A stretch of 20,272 nucleotides of DNA, from contig CAKRON010000045.1 in the NCBI GenBank assembly GCA_934373455.1, positions 1-20,272 on the forward strand, written 5' to 3'. This document shows, piece after piece, positions 1 through 7,813 of the stretch. The notes beneath the pieces are model-generated. The model did not search any database and had not been told where the DNA came from. It was given only the letters and a program-made list of their open reading frames with translations. The stretch's first letter is position 1. The number at the start of each line of letters is the position of its first letter. Made by a program: the position numbers and the translations under genes. The DNA is from an uncultured Marvinbryantia sp. (GTDB taxonomy: Bacteria; Bacillota; Clostridia; Lachnospirales; Lachnospiraceae).

Positions 1-83
1 CCTATACATGCTTCGCAGATTTCCAATGCCGGTTCCAGAAGCTCAGCCGACAGGGAAGTTAATTGTAAATTTGTATCAGGCAT
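1..83 (-). CDS. 5' end of an unidentified protein (partial, runs off the window)
   Basis: Only the first 27 codons are present, starting MPDTNLQLTSLSAELLEP and continuing open to the window edge. The start is supported by a GGAGG Shine-Dalgarno eight bases before the ATG. The ATG lies inside the last codons of the upstream HD/methyltransferase gene, giving an 8-nt overlap (stop TGA at 78-76), which is typical of translational coupling. It is therefore the third gene of the STAS / HD-methyltransferase operon and probably works with them. Too little protein is visible to assign a family. Confidence 0.75.
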   Translation of the reverse strand, partial: MPDTNLQLTSLSAELLEPALEICEACI

Positions 84-1785
84 ATGTTTCTCCTCCACAG
101 GTATATATTTTTATTCCCATGGAAATCGTTGATTCATCGTCTGTCATCTGTTCATGAAGTTTATTGAAATTCTGATTTACCCATTCCCAATCACGTTGAT
201 AAAGTTTACTTTGCTTCCTAAGTAACAATAAGTCTTCCGGTAAATAAGAACAGAAGGTTTCAAATATTTGTTCTTTCTTTTCTCTTTCACTGCCTGAAGA
301 ATATACTTTTGAACATTCGCAATGGATATCTGTATATCCATTGTCTGATAAAAGCTGTGGCAATTCCGCACCCATTGTTCTTTTTCCTGCATATGGATCA
401 TTTAAAAGTATTTCGAGAAATTTTTGAAATAATCCTTCCCTGTCAGGAATCATGCAGCTTTCCGTATCATCTGCTTCTATCACAATAAGTTTTCCGTCCC
501 GGGCCAAAAAGGATCTGAGATTTTTTAAAATATCATCTGGTCTTTCTGTATGCATCAGTAAAAATGAACAATGAATGATATCAAATGTATCCAGATTTTC
601 CTGTCGCATGATCTGCCTGAGATTTTCTGAAAAATCTGCGTCCATAACATTACAGGTGTAAAAGGAAAATACGTTGTCTTCTAATTCTTTTTGTGCCTGT
701 TCAATGAGTGGTCTCAGACAATCTATTCCTATAATTTTTTTAAAATTCTCATTCGAAAAACGCATTTTCGTTTTCCATCCATTGTTGCATCCAACATCTA
801 AAAGTGTTAACCCACTTCTTTCATTCATGATCTTTTGATATACCGGCTGTTCATATTCTGAAAGCAGTCTTCCTTGTATAGCCAGCCTTTTTACCTCTGC
901 CTCTTCTAAGAAAAAACTGTTGTACGGTTGAATCAAAATATCTCGTTGTGTGATACGATACGGTGTTCTTTCTCTGACAACCTTCTTGCATTCCTGAAAG
1001 GTTTGGTCTAATTTTTCTTTCAGGTCTAATATGCTCTGGTACACACTTTCATCTGATCTGTCTGCGATCATAATAAGAGAATCTTCATTTATACTTAACT
1101 GACGGATTGCCTGATGTTTTTTAAACTCCAACCGACTGTATTCATTGTCAATCTTTTCTACATCATACATAAATTGTAGATTCCTGTCAGCTGCAATGTC
1201 GAGTTCATCTGCAAGACGAATAAGGGATGCCAGATAGGGCAGATGAATCTTATTTCCATTTGGAACGTAGAATTCTTCCGGATATTCTTCTGTATCCCAC
1301 AAATCTGTTTTTCTGTGTCCCCTTGAAACCTGTACAATTGCAAAAAGATGTTCCTGTGACGGTATTTCAAAAAGTTCTGCATACTTTTTTATATACTCAC
1401 CACTGAATTCCTGATGAAAATCCCTGATAATGTCTGGAATGTTTTCCTGCGAATGTGTATCGAAATAATCTTCAAAATCTATTCTTTTTCGAAAATTCTC
1501 ATAATCAGACATAGTGATTCCCATCCCACTGTCGTGAAGATAGGCTGCCATCAAAAGTACATAGATCTCATCTGCATTCATCTGGTCAATATTCCTGCCG
1601 ATCAAATGATTGCAAAAATCAATTACCTCTAATGAGTGGAGTGCTGTGTGATCTGTATAGGTAGGAAAAATATTCTGATATTTTACCAGCATTTGTTGGA
1701 CACAAAACACACTGTTTTCAAACAGCTTATGTAAGTGTGGATTTTCTCTTTTTAGTTTTTGTTCGCATAAATAATTCGTATCCAT
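76..1785 (-). CDS. HD-domain / class I SAM-dependent methyltransferase fusion protein
   Basis: This 569-residue soluble protein has two recognisable parts. Residues about 30-280 look like an HD-type metal phosphohydrolase: HSLEV (H50), the HD doublet (H84-D85), RGHRKTD (H157) and LIRLADELD (D193) are in the usual order. The sequence resembles the long HD domains that bacteria attach to signalling or chaperone-like modules. Residues about 320-490 form a Rossmann methyltransferase with motif I LDVGCNNG (329-336), an acidic end of strand 2 (GIDCLRPLIEQA, about 353-364) and FDIIHCSFLLMH (401-412). There is no signal peptide or membrane segment. The gene follows the STAS gene by 48 nt and overlaps the next gene by 8 nt. 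The ribosome site is weak (AAAGAG). The substrate of either enzyme domain is unknown: hydrolysis of a nucleotide or phosphoester plus methyl transfer is inferred from motifs only. Both domain calls are fairly secure; the joint function is not. Confidence 0.85.
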   Translation of the reverse strand: MDTNYLCEQKLKRENPHLHKLFENSVFCVQQMLVKYQNIFPTYTDHTALHSLEVIDFCNHLIGRNIDQMNADEIYVLLMAAYLHDSGMGITMSDYENFRKRIDFEDYFDTHSQENIPDIIRDFHQEFSGEYIKKYAELFEIPSQEHLFAIVQVSRGHRKTDLWDTEEYPEEFYVPNGNKIHLPYLASLIRLADELDIAADRNLQFMYDVEKIDNEYSRLEFKKHQAIRQLSINEDSLIMIADRSDESVYQSILDLKEKLDQTFQECKKVVRERTPYRITQRDILIQPYNSFFLEEAEVKRLAIQGRLLSEYEQPVYQKIMNERSGLTLLDVGCNNGWKTKMRFSNENFKKIIGIDCLRPLIEQAQKELEDNVFSFYTCNVMDADFSENLRQIMRQENLDTFDIIHCSFLLMHTERPDDILKNLRSFLARDGKLIVIEADDTESCMIPDREGLFQKFLEILLNDPYAGKRTMGAELPQLLSDNGYTDIHCECSKVYSSGSEREKKEQIFETFCSYLPEDLLLLRKQSKLYQRDWEWVNQNFNKLHEQMTDDESTISMGIKIYTCGGETYA

Positions 1786-1833
1786 TCTTTTTCTCTTTCA
1801 TTCCTCACATTTCCATCGAGCGAATACTCCTTT

Positions 1834-2130
1834 TTACTCAATTGTTAAAATATCTGCAAATCCTGTAACCTCAAATACTTCGGTAATGATTTCATTTACA
1901 TTTTTTACAACCATACTTCCTTGCTTATTCATGATCTTCTGAGCAGCAAGTAAAATACGAAGACCTGCTGAGGATATATATTCTAATTTTTCAAAATTAA
2001 AAATCAATTCTGTAAGACCGTCGATTGATTGCGTCAATTCTGTTTCCAACATCGGAGAAGTTGTGGTATCCAGTCTTCCTTCCAACAGAATTTCTAATTT
2101 TGTTCCTTCTAATTTTTTATTAATGATCAT
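1834..2130 (-). CDS. STAS-domain protein, anti-sigma factor antagonist (SpoIIAA-like)
   Basis: This 98-residue protein is a single STAS domain, about the normal length for SpoIIAA/RsbV-type proteins. It has the opening strands IINKKLEGTKLEILLEGRLD, then LIFNFEKLEYISSAGLRIL (about 42-60), the conserved loop that carries the regulatory serine. By alignment with SpoIIAA (DSSGLG), S54 is the likely phosphorylated residue. Such proteins bind an anti-sigma factor or another partner when unphosphorylated and are switched off by a serine kinase. I chose the ATG at 2130 rather than the in-frame one at 2148 because GGAGG sits seven bases before it, inside the longer reading. It is the first gene of the operon with the HD/methyltransferase fusion. 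No HATPase-type anti-sigma factor or sigma gene lies beside it, so the partner is unknown; STAS domains also act as non-sigma signalling modules. Confidence 0.93.
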   Translation of the reverse strand: MIINKKLEGTKLEILLEGRLDTTTSPMLETELTQSIDGLTELIFNFEKLEYISSAGLRILLAAQKIMNKQGSMVVKNVNEIITEVFEVTGFADILTIE

Positions 2131-2160
2131 TGTGATTCCTCCATTCATTTAATTCCACAC

Positions 2161-2186
2161 ATTTTTAAAAAGGTCTATTTAAAAAT
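2161..2186. repeat. AT-rich inverted repeat in the STAS leader
   Basis: Nine-base perfect arms (2161-2169 and 2178-2186) flank an eight-base loop in the presumed 5' leader of the STAS operon. The stem is entirely A/T and weak, so a regulatory role is only a possibility. Confidence 0.3.
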
Positions 2187-2200
2187 GCTATTTATAAATA

Positions 2201-2228
2201 ATTATACTTTGTTAGTTGTTTAAAACAA
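2201..2228 (-). promoter_or_regulatory. Promoter of the STAS / HD-methyltransferase operon
   Basis: A consensus -10 TATAAT lies at 2206-2201 and a weak -35 TTGTTT at 2228-2223, with a 16-base spacer. It points at the STAS gene about 70 bases downstream. The -10 is a perfect match; the -35 is poor, so an activator may be needed. Confidence 0.55.
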
Positions 2229-2239
2229 TACAGTTGGCA

Positions 2240-2284
2240 CCAATGACCTCTTTTTGACACGAAATGTCAAAAAAAGGTCATTGG
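2240..2284 (-). repeat. 20-bp stem hairpin just upstream of the STAS promoter
   Basis: Arms at 2240-2259 and 2265-2284 are inverted copies with a five-base loop. There is a single C/A mismatch when read on the plus strand, which becomes a G-U wobble in a minus-strand transcript, so an RNA from that strand would pair over all 20 positions. It lies between the terminator of the upstream gene and the STAS promoter. No terminal U-run follows, so it does not look like a standard terminator. It could be an operator palindrome, a structured RNA end, or a tiny mobile repeat. Confidence 0.7.
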
Positions 2285-2290
2285 AAATTC

Positions 2291-2336
2291 AAAAATAGGC
2301 AGTGATTCCATAATCAAGTGAAATCACCGCCTATTT
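2291..2336 (-). terminator. Intrinsic terminator after the secreted repeat-protein gene
   Basis: The minus strand reads AAATAGGC-GGTGATT, a loop, then AATCAC-TGCCTATTT running into TTTTT. The arms are at 2329-2336 and 2293-2300, extending inward through GTGATT/AATCAC with one mismatch. The stem followed by U's, about 50 bases after the stop at 2385, fits a Rho-independent terminator. Confidence 0.85.
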
Positions 2337-2384
2337 CTTTACTTATTTAAAATATTCTTTACTTAAACGATCAATTGTTTCGGT

Positions 2385-3184
2385 TTATTCTGCTTTTTCA
2401 AAATATACGATAGAATTTGGTTCTGGTTCAGCACCTTCTTCTTCTGAATCAATATAATCAATATTCTTCAGAAGTCCAGTATCCTGCAGATTCAGAGACA
2501 GATTATCCGGGCTCAGGAAGAGACCGAAATGACTCTCACTATCATCAATGAGTTCCAGTTTCAATGTCTGATCCTCCAGTGTACCCTTCAGCTCTGTCTT
2601 TGTCGGTTCTGAATCGTTAAACTGATCCTTTAATTCCAGAGATGCTGTACCGTCTTCTTTCACAACTAATGTAGCTTCTATTCCCCAGGTGTCAGAAGAC
2701 ATTACCATCTCATCCATCTCAACAGCAATGATTTTCCAGGTGCCTGCAAAGTCGCTTAGTTCCACTTCGTCTGTCACCGGGTTACCGATGATGGATGCCC
2801 AGTCGGTTGCTTCCGGTTTTTCTCTGCTAAAGGTCATGATCGTACTGTCGATATCACCAATTAACATTCCTTCTTCATCGATTGCCATTTTGACATCCTC
2901 AGCTGTATCCGAATGCATAATGATCTCTTCGCCTGCTAATTCCCAGGTTCCTTGCGTTGGATCTTCACCGGACATAGTCATTTCCCAGGTATCACTGTCC
3001 CCAAATTCCAATGTGGCATCCAGACCCATATCAGCCGGACTCATAGTCATTCCTTCGATCTCCATTGTTGTAATATCCAGAGACCGGATACATCTTCTTT
3101 GGTCAGATCCTCAGCCAATACTCCTGTTGCCATCATAGCAGCCATCATTCCTGTTACCGCAAAAACTCCCATCTTCTTTGTCAT
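2385..3184 (-). pseudogene. Secreted two-repeat (lipocalin-like) protein gene with a one-base frameshift
   Basis: The long in-frame stretch (2385-3065, 226 codons) has no proper start. A good start exists at 3184 (AGGAG upstream, ATG at 3184-3182) and encodes a signal peptide, MTKKMGVFAVTGMMAAMMA.., with likely cleavage after GVLA, followed by EDLTKEDVSGLW. It then hits a stop at 3049-3047. The frames join if one base is restored near 3076-3077: the first repeat would then read DVSGLW-x-ITTMEIEGMTM, matching the second repeat DFAGTWKIIAVEMDEMVM position by position. The full span is 800 nt, one short of 267 codons. The intact product would be 266 residues: a signal peptide and two repeats of about 105 residues, each opening with D-x-x-G-x-W and rich in beta-prone, acidic stretches. 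No anchor is seen. Function is unknown. The gene follows the LRR gene by 114 nt. The break may be a sequencing error or a real mutation. Confidence 0.85.
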
Positions 3185-3228
3185 GTGTACACATCTCCTT
3201 TCTAATGATGAAATATATTTTTTATTTT

Positions 3229-3263
3229 CTGCTGCCAGAGAGATTTCTTTTATCTGGCAGCAG
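3229..3263 (-). other. Intercistronic hairpin between the LRR gene and the secreted repeat-protein gene
   Basis: Perfect 11-bp arms (ctgctgccaga at 3229-3239, its complement at 3253-3263) flank a 13-base loop. In the minus transcript the hairpin is followed by an A-rich stretch, not U's, so it does not fit a standard terminator. It may protect or process the mRNA, or partly separate expression of the two genes. Confidence 0.6.
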
Positions 3264-3298
3264 GTATTACCGTTTTATGAATGATCCGTCATATTCCG

Positions 3299-6205
3299 TC
3301 AGGAAAGTCCATACGCACTGAGTATCTCTGCGATATCCGGCATTGGATTTTCCGGCATCTGACAGGTTCCTCGTTTCACTTGAGACGCCTCCGTAATAAT
3401 TGCGGATCCCTGGAATTTCTGAACCAGAAGCTGCATCTGTTCATCTGTAGTATCTTCCGGTACCAGAATAGTAACGCTGCCGTTCTCTAAGTTTACCCAG
3501 TCTGTTTCCAGTCCATTTGGATCCACACCTTCCAGACAGATGGTTTCGATTCCTGTCAACATTCCAAATGCTGTCATGTTCAAACGCTCCACTCCGCTGC
3601 GAATATGAATTTCTTTCAATGACTCAGATCCGATAAACGCACTGTAATCGATATCCTTTGCATTTACACAAAGCTGTTCCAGACCAGTTACTCCGAAACA
3701 CTGCATTCCGATACGGTCCACTTGATTCTTGCACCATACTGTCTTCAGGTTCTTACAGTAATTAAACAGATAATTATCCATCTGGCGAACTCCGTTTACA
3801 AAGATCACTGTTTTCAGTCCCTGTAATTCCTGGAATACACCTTTATTGGTATTTTCTAACGGTGCATAGCAGATGACGGTTTCCAGATCGTGGCAGTCCA
3901 TAAAGGCACTATCTTCTATGGATTTCAGTGTTTCCGGCAGGATCAGACAGCGCATTGGAATCCAGTCGCCCTCTTCCTGATTTGTTGCCATCTCTGAAGT
4001 GAGATAATCTCTGGCACATTCAAAAGCATTATAGGAAATATTTTCTACAGGCACTCCATCAATCGTGCGCGGTATAATCACATCCACTGCTGTTCCGGTA
4101 TATGCTGTAATTGTTCTGGTATCCGGATCAAATTCAAAGTTGTCTTCCGCCAATGGTTCATATGGCATTTTTACTAACGACGATTCTTCACCGACTCTGT
4201 GCAGAGTGTCATACCATGGATAATCTAATACTGCTGCCCATTCTGCCACCTGCTCATCCGTTGCATCGGCACTGATCCTGATACACTCCGTGCTGATGCC
4301 TTCCAGCGATTCTCCGTTAACCGGAATATTCGTTGGTATAATAAATTCATTCAATGAAGTTCCTGCAAATGCTCTTGCACCAATAGCCGTCACGCCATCT
4401 CCCATATGCAGAGTCGTAAGTCCGGATTCTTCGAAAAGTCTTGCCGGAATACTGCCTGTCATCACAGTAGCCTCTGTAAGATTTTCACATCCGGCAAAAG
4501 CTCCTTCCGGAAGCAATCCTACATCGCATAAAATGTTCACCTGCGTCAGACCGCTGCATCCTGCAAAAGCATTTTCTCCAATCTCTGTCACAGATGCCGG
4601 AATCGTGATCTCCTTCAACTCTGTACAGTCTCGGAAAGCTTCTGCACCAATGGTAGTCACAGAATCAAACAGATCCACATGCTCCACAATACTTTCTGCA
4701 AATGCCTCTTTTCCAATATAAGTAAACAGATCATTATGATTGACTGCAAAATAGGTAATCGTTTGGTCGCCTTTTAACGCACCGTCTGCAACTCCTGTAA
4801 TTTTCCATTCCTTATAAGTACCGTAACTGCGTACCTTAGGCAGATCTTCCTCATATCCACTGATATATAGTGTATTCGGATCATCTGGATTTTCTACTAT
4901 GGAAAAATGCGCAGCCACCGTTTCTGTGTTCTGATTTCTCCATACCCGGCATTCCAGTCCCTGCGCATCCACAATCTCCTGTACATCCAGCATCTGCTGT
5001 CTGGTACAGTGTTCATTCAGGTCAATATCCCTCAGATTGCTGCATTCTGCAAAGGCAGTATCCGCAATCTCCGGCAGAGTCGTACCATCCATATAAACAT
5101 ATGTCAGACTGGCATTCTTAAAGCATTCTTCATCCAGCTTCTCCAGTGTAGATGGAAGATATACATTCGATGTCCATACCATCGAAGCAAATGCAGACGG
5201 ACCAATTTCTTTTACTCCTTCCGGGATGATCAGATCCTGAGTCAGAGCTGTATAAATGAAAGCTCCTTTTCCAATGTATTCCAGACCTTCCGGCAAATTC
5301 AAATCATCTCCGCCATAGCCCCTGAATGCATAATCACCAATTCTTTTTAAAGTAGATGGAAACTCCACATAATACAAAGTCTGTACATCTGTGAAGGCTT
5401 CGTCTTCTATTTCTTCCAGTCCTTCCGGAAGTGTCAGATACGACAGAATATCATGAAAAGCAAATGCTCTTTTTCCAATTGACTTTACCGGCACTCCGTC
5501 AATCGTTTCCGGAATCGTCAGTCTTGCATTTGTTCCCTCATAACCGGTAATCGTTCCCGTTTCCGGGTCGAAGATCAGATTTTCTGTATCCAGGTATTCG
5601 TCAGGGGTGTGCAGCACAGCCGGCTTTCCACTTGGCTGAATCTCCAGCATCAGATCATTCTCTTCAAACACCTTCTTGTATGCTTCCAGCTGATCATCCG
5701 GTACATAAACTACCACATCATCCGGAAGTGCACACAAGGCTTGTGAATAGAATACAGGGCAGGCTCCTTCAAATACAATCTTTTGCATATTAAAGCAAAA
5801 ACCGAGCGCATCCCCTCTCATATAACAGACAGATGCCGGTATGGTGATCTCTGTCAGTGCATGGTTACTGCCCAGACACCCACGCCCAATACTGATCAGA
5901 TTCTCGGATAATGTAATCTGTGTCAGATTCTCACAGAAGCTTAAAGCACCGTTTCGAAGTACTGTCACACTGTCCGGCAGAACCACAGAGGTAAGCGTAT
6001 CTGAACTTCCCAGACAACTCATATACAGTACTTTGACGGGTACTCCATCCAGTGTATCCGGAACCACTACATTCGTGTCTGTACCCATATATTCCCGCAA
6101 TGTATACGCATCGCTGTCAAAGTTCCAGATGGTTTCTTCTTCTGCCGACACCGTCATTCCAGTCAGCATCAGAATTACAATCAATCCCGTTAATATTTTT
6201 TTCAT
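3299..6205 (-). CDS. Large secreted leucine-rich-repeat protein (BspA-like, LRR_5 type)
   Basis: This 968-residue protein begins with a clear signal peptide (MKKILTGLIVILMLTGMTVSA, cleavage near residue 21). The rest is built of BspA/Treponema-type leucine-rich repeats, with recurrent phrases such as ITIPASVTEIGENAFAGC, LPEGLEEIEDEAF and IPEGVKEIGPSAF. Three larger blocks open with a related phrase: near residues 29-58 (DTLDGVPVK), 212-242 (ETIDGVPVK) and 690-716 (RTIDGVPVE), each preceded by a short FD..T..IT.Y.GT beta segment. The C-terminus carries no LPXTG motif, membrane helix or obvious cell-wall domain, so it is probably released or loosely bound. Such proteins usually mediate adhesion or protein binding outside the cell; that role is inferred. 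A strong AGGGGG ribosome site precedes the ATG. It has its own promoter with the shared TACTAAT element. Confidence 0.92.
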   Translation of the reverse strand: MKKILTGLIVILMLTGMTVSAEEETIWNFDSDAYTLREYMGTDTNVVVPDTLDGVPVKVLYMSCLGSSDTLTSVVLPDSVTVLRNGALSFCENLTQITLSENLISIGRGCLGSNHALTEITIPASVCYMRGDALGFCFNMQKIVFEGACPVFYSQALCALPDDVVVYVPDDQLEAYKKVFEENDLMLEIQPSGKPAVLHTPDEYLDTENLIFDPETGTITGYEGTNARLTIPETIDGVPVKSIGKRAFAFHDILSYLTLPEGLEEIEDEAFTDVQTLYYVEFPSTLKRIGDYAFRGYGGDDLNLPEGLEYIGKGAFIYTALTQDLIIPEGVKEIGPSAFASMVWTSNVYLPSTLEKLDEECFKNASLTYVYMDGTTLPEIADTAFAECSNLRDIDLNEHCTRQQMLDVQEIVDAQGLECRVWRNQNTETVAAHFSIVENPDDPNTLYISGYEEDLPKVRSYGTYKEWKITGVADGALKGDQTITYFAVNHNDLFTYIGKEAFAESIVEHVDLFDSVTTIGAEAFRDCTELKEITIPASVTEIGENAFAGCSGLTQVNILCDVGLLPEGAFAGCENLTEATVMTGSIPARLFEESGLTTLHMGDGVTAIGARAFAGTSLNEFIIPTNIPVNGESLEGISTECIRISADATDEQVAEWAAVLDYPWYDTLHRVGEESSLVKMPYEPLAEDNFEFDPDTRTITAYTGTAVDVIIPRTIDGVPVENISYNAFECARDYLTSEMATNQEEGDWIPMRCLILPETLKSIEDSAFMDCHDLETVICYAPLENTNKGVFQELQGLKTVIFVNGVRQMDNYLFNYCKNLKTVWCKNQVDRIGMQCFGVTGLEQLCVNAKDIDYSAFIGSESLKEIHIRSGVERLNMTAFGMLTGIETICLEGVDPNGLETDWVNLENGSVTILVPEDTTDEQMQLLVQKFQGSAIITEASQVKRGTCQMPENPMPDIAEILSAYGLS

Positions 6206-6270
6206 TATTCTCTTGCCCCCTTTCCTTCATCAGACGACCATACTCTCTCCTTCTTTCTTGTTGTTTTATT

Positions 6271-6276
6271 ATTTTA
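6271..6276 (-). promoter_or_regulatory. -10 box of the LRR-protein promoter
   Basis: TAAAAT on the minus strand lies exactly 37 bases (start to start) downstream of the TACTAAT element at 6313-6298. This is the same distance as in front of the four-gene zinc-ribbon operon. No good -35 is visible, which fits an activator-dependent promoter. Confidence 0.5.
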
Positions 6277-6297
6277 ACGAATTATCCTTTGTTCTCC

Positions 6298-6313
6298 TAT
6301 CCTAAAATTAGTA
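6298..6313 (-). promoter_or_regulatory. Putative activator site upstream of the LRR gene (shared 16-nt element)
   Basis: The minus strand reads TACTAATTTTAGGATA. It differs in one base from the element at 9840-9825 and has the same spacing to the -10. TACTAAT fits a relaxed NarL-type heptamer (TACYNMT), and a LuxR/NarL-type regulator is encoded nearby. Its binding here is inferred. Confidence 0.55.
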
Positions 6314-6325
6314 CTCTTTCCAAAC

Positions 6326-6378
6326 ACCGTAAAAGGCACAGCCAGGGATCTTCATCCACAGGCTGTGCCCTTTACGGT
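6326..6378 (-). terminator. Hairpin terminator after the four-gene zinc-ribbon operon
   Basis: Eighteen-base arms (6326-6343 and 6361-6378) differ at one position, which becomes a G-U pair in minus-strand RNA. The core GGCACAGCC/GGCTGTGCC is followed by TTTTACGGTGTTT, so termination could occur at the core stem with the outer stem as an alternative fold. It sits just after the 170-residue gene and before the LRR promoter. Confidence 0.65.
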
Positions 6379-6395
6379 ATCTTAATAGCAGCTTA

Positions 6396-6908
6396 TCAGA
6401 TCTTCTGCCCACAAAATTCACACGTTGCCACTCTGCCTTTTACTGTTCTGTTTTTTGCTCCACAGTATGGACAAATCCGATCCTGATAAATCTGTTCTTC
6501 TACCTGTTTGTTCGGCGCCATAATCTCTATGCATTTTTTCTCCATATCTATCTTCAGGTTCTGCAGATATCCCTTCCGAACCAGATATTTTATCTGAGCA
6601 GGTACATTGCGACCGAGTTCCGTCTCCAGTTTCTGAAAACTGACCTCCTCTTCTTCATAATAAGATAACCATCCTGCGATCTTCTGTGTTCTCCGATAGC
6701 TTATGAAATTACGAACGGTACGAAGAATTGGCCACAGAAATAGTCCCATTAGCACAAGACCTGCTATGATGCCGACCAGTTCCTCTCCAGTGCAAATATC
6801 TTTTTTCACAACCTGAGCAGATGCAGCTACGCATAGCACACAGAAAATGCTGATCATATAGGATGATAGTTTCACTTTTTTTGCATTGTTTCCAAGATAT
6901 GGATTCAT
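6396..6908 (-). CDS. Membrane protein with C-terminal zinc ribbon
   Basis: This 170-residue protein has two membrane segments (about residues 14-34 and 44-64). A soluble stretch of about 75-130, containing KIAGWLSYYEEEEVSFQKLETEL, resembles a small helical or winged-helix unit. A zinc ribbon follows at the end: CPYC at 146-149 and CEFC at 163-166. The soluble part and the ribbon should lie on the same, probably cytoplasmic, face. It is the last gene of the four-gene operon, 26 nt after the TPM-domain gene. Two of the other three products also carry zinc ribbons, suggesting they act together at the membrane. The Shine-Dalgarno AAGGAG is about 13 bases from the ATG, longer than usual, so expression may be modest. 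I do not recognise a named family; function unknown. Confidence 0.85.
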   Translation of the reverse strand: MNPYLGNNAKKVKLSSYMISIFCVLCVAASAQVVKKDICTGEELVGIIAGLVLMGLFLWPILRTVRNFISYRRTQKIAGWLSYYEEEEVSFQKLETELGRNVPAQIKYLVRKGYLQNLKIDMEKKCIEIMAPNKQVEEQIYQDRICPYCGAKNRTVKGRVATCEFCGQKI

Positions 6909-6934
6909 TTTTTATACTTTTCTCCTTAGTTACA

Positions 6935-7801
6935 TTAAAATTTTCCACTGGATCCTCCGTGAGTTTCCCCGGACGAGCTGGTGTGAGTACTGCTTCCGCC
7001 ACTGGAACCAGAAGAATCGCTATCCGATCTTGAGATATCTCTGGATGACACTACACGGTTGAGCAGAATCTCTCTGCCGGTTCTGACTTTCAGACTTCCC
7101 TGTACAATATAATCTCTTGCACTTACTTTTTTTCTTACTGTCTTCAGACTCTTCTTCTTGCCCTGTGCCCTGAAAAAAGCAATGATACAGCCAATGACAA
7201 TGTCTATCGGGAGCCAGACAAAAGCCACGGAACCTTTGGGAAGATTGTCTATATCATAGGGTTCTCCTTCTTTCGCCTGAGTTAGAAACTGATCACATAA
7301 TTCTGCATATTTCTGAAAGCCCTGTGCATACTCTCCATCACTAATATAAGATAAAAATTGATCCGTCATATAGTTCTGTCCAGCATCGGTAAAGGCTGTA
7401 ATTGCGAAACCGTGGGTACTAATCGCCCAATCTCGATCTTCCATTGACAGAAGCAAAAGAATTCCATCTCTGTCCTGACCCAGTCCATAACCGTTGAAAT
7501 CAAAATAATCATCTGCATAGCTTTCGGCTGTTTTGCCATCAAGAGATGCCACCGTTACCACAATGACATCACAACTCTGCCGTTCACTGATTTCATCCAG
7601 CTGCGCCAACAGATTTTCTGCTTCATCTTCACTTAAAAGACCAGCCTCATCTTTCAGACGTTCATAGGACGATACTTCTTGCTGGGGTGTTGACTGTGTG
7701 TCGGAAAACATGGCATTTACATTTACAAATTTTCCGGATATTATCGTCAATATCAGTGCCATCGACAATAAGAGCTTTATTTTTGAAATAGTCTTCTTCA
7801 T
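6935..7801 (-). CDS. TPM-domain membrane protein (YgcG/Psb32-like)
   Basis: The 288-residue protein has an N-terminal signal sequence (1-30, cleavage near VNA). A TPM domain spans about residues 45-175: YERLKDEAGLLSEDEAENLL, CDVIVVTVASLDGKTAESYADDYFD, GILLLLSMEDRDWAISTHGFAI, then a helical end. One membrane segment (about 191-210) is followed by a basic cytoplasmic stretch and a Ser/Gly-rich tail. TPM domains in other proteins have been linked to phosphatase activity, photosystem II repair and respiratory complex assembly; the role here is open. The extracytoplasmic TPM domain with a short internal tail suggests an envelope maintenance task. GGAGGG precedes the ATG. It is the third gene of the operon, 12 nt after the 363-residue zinc-ribbon gene. 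Confidence 0.88.
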   Translation of the reverse strand: MKKTISKIKLLLSMALILTIISGKFVNVNAMFSDTQSTPQQEVSSYERLKDEAGLLSEDEAENLLAQLDEISERQSCDVIVVTVASLDGKTAESYADDYFDFNGYGLGQDRDGILLLLSMEDRDWAISTHGFAITAFTDAGQNYMTDQFLSYISDGEYAQGFQKYAELCDQFLTQAKEGEPYDIDNLPKGSVAFVWLPIDIVIGCIIAFFRAQGKKKSLKTVRKKVSARDYIVQGSLKVRTGREILLNRVVSSRDISRSDSDSSGSSGGSSTHTSSSGETHGGSSGKF

Positions 7802-7813
7802 CTGTCTGCCCTC

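Noticed and set aside
2385..3065. The 226-codon frame starting MEIEGMTM as a complete gene
   Set aside because: The start has no ribosome site and falls in the middle of the first repeat. A signal peptide in another frame directly upstream joins it after adding one base.
2689..6486. Several long plus-strand open frames (for example 4290-4721, 4907-5350, 5841-6305) opposite the LRR and secreted-protein genes
   Set aside because: They lack ribosome sites and known motifs, overlap each other, and mirror the biased codons of the repeat-rich minus-strand genes. The minus-strand proteins have signal peptides and clear repeats.
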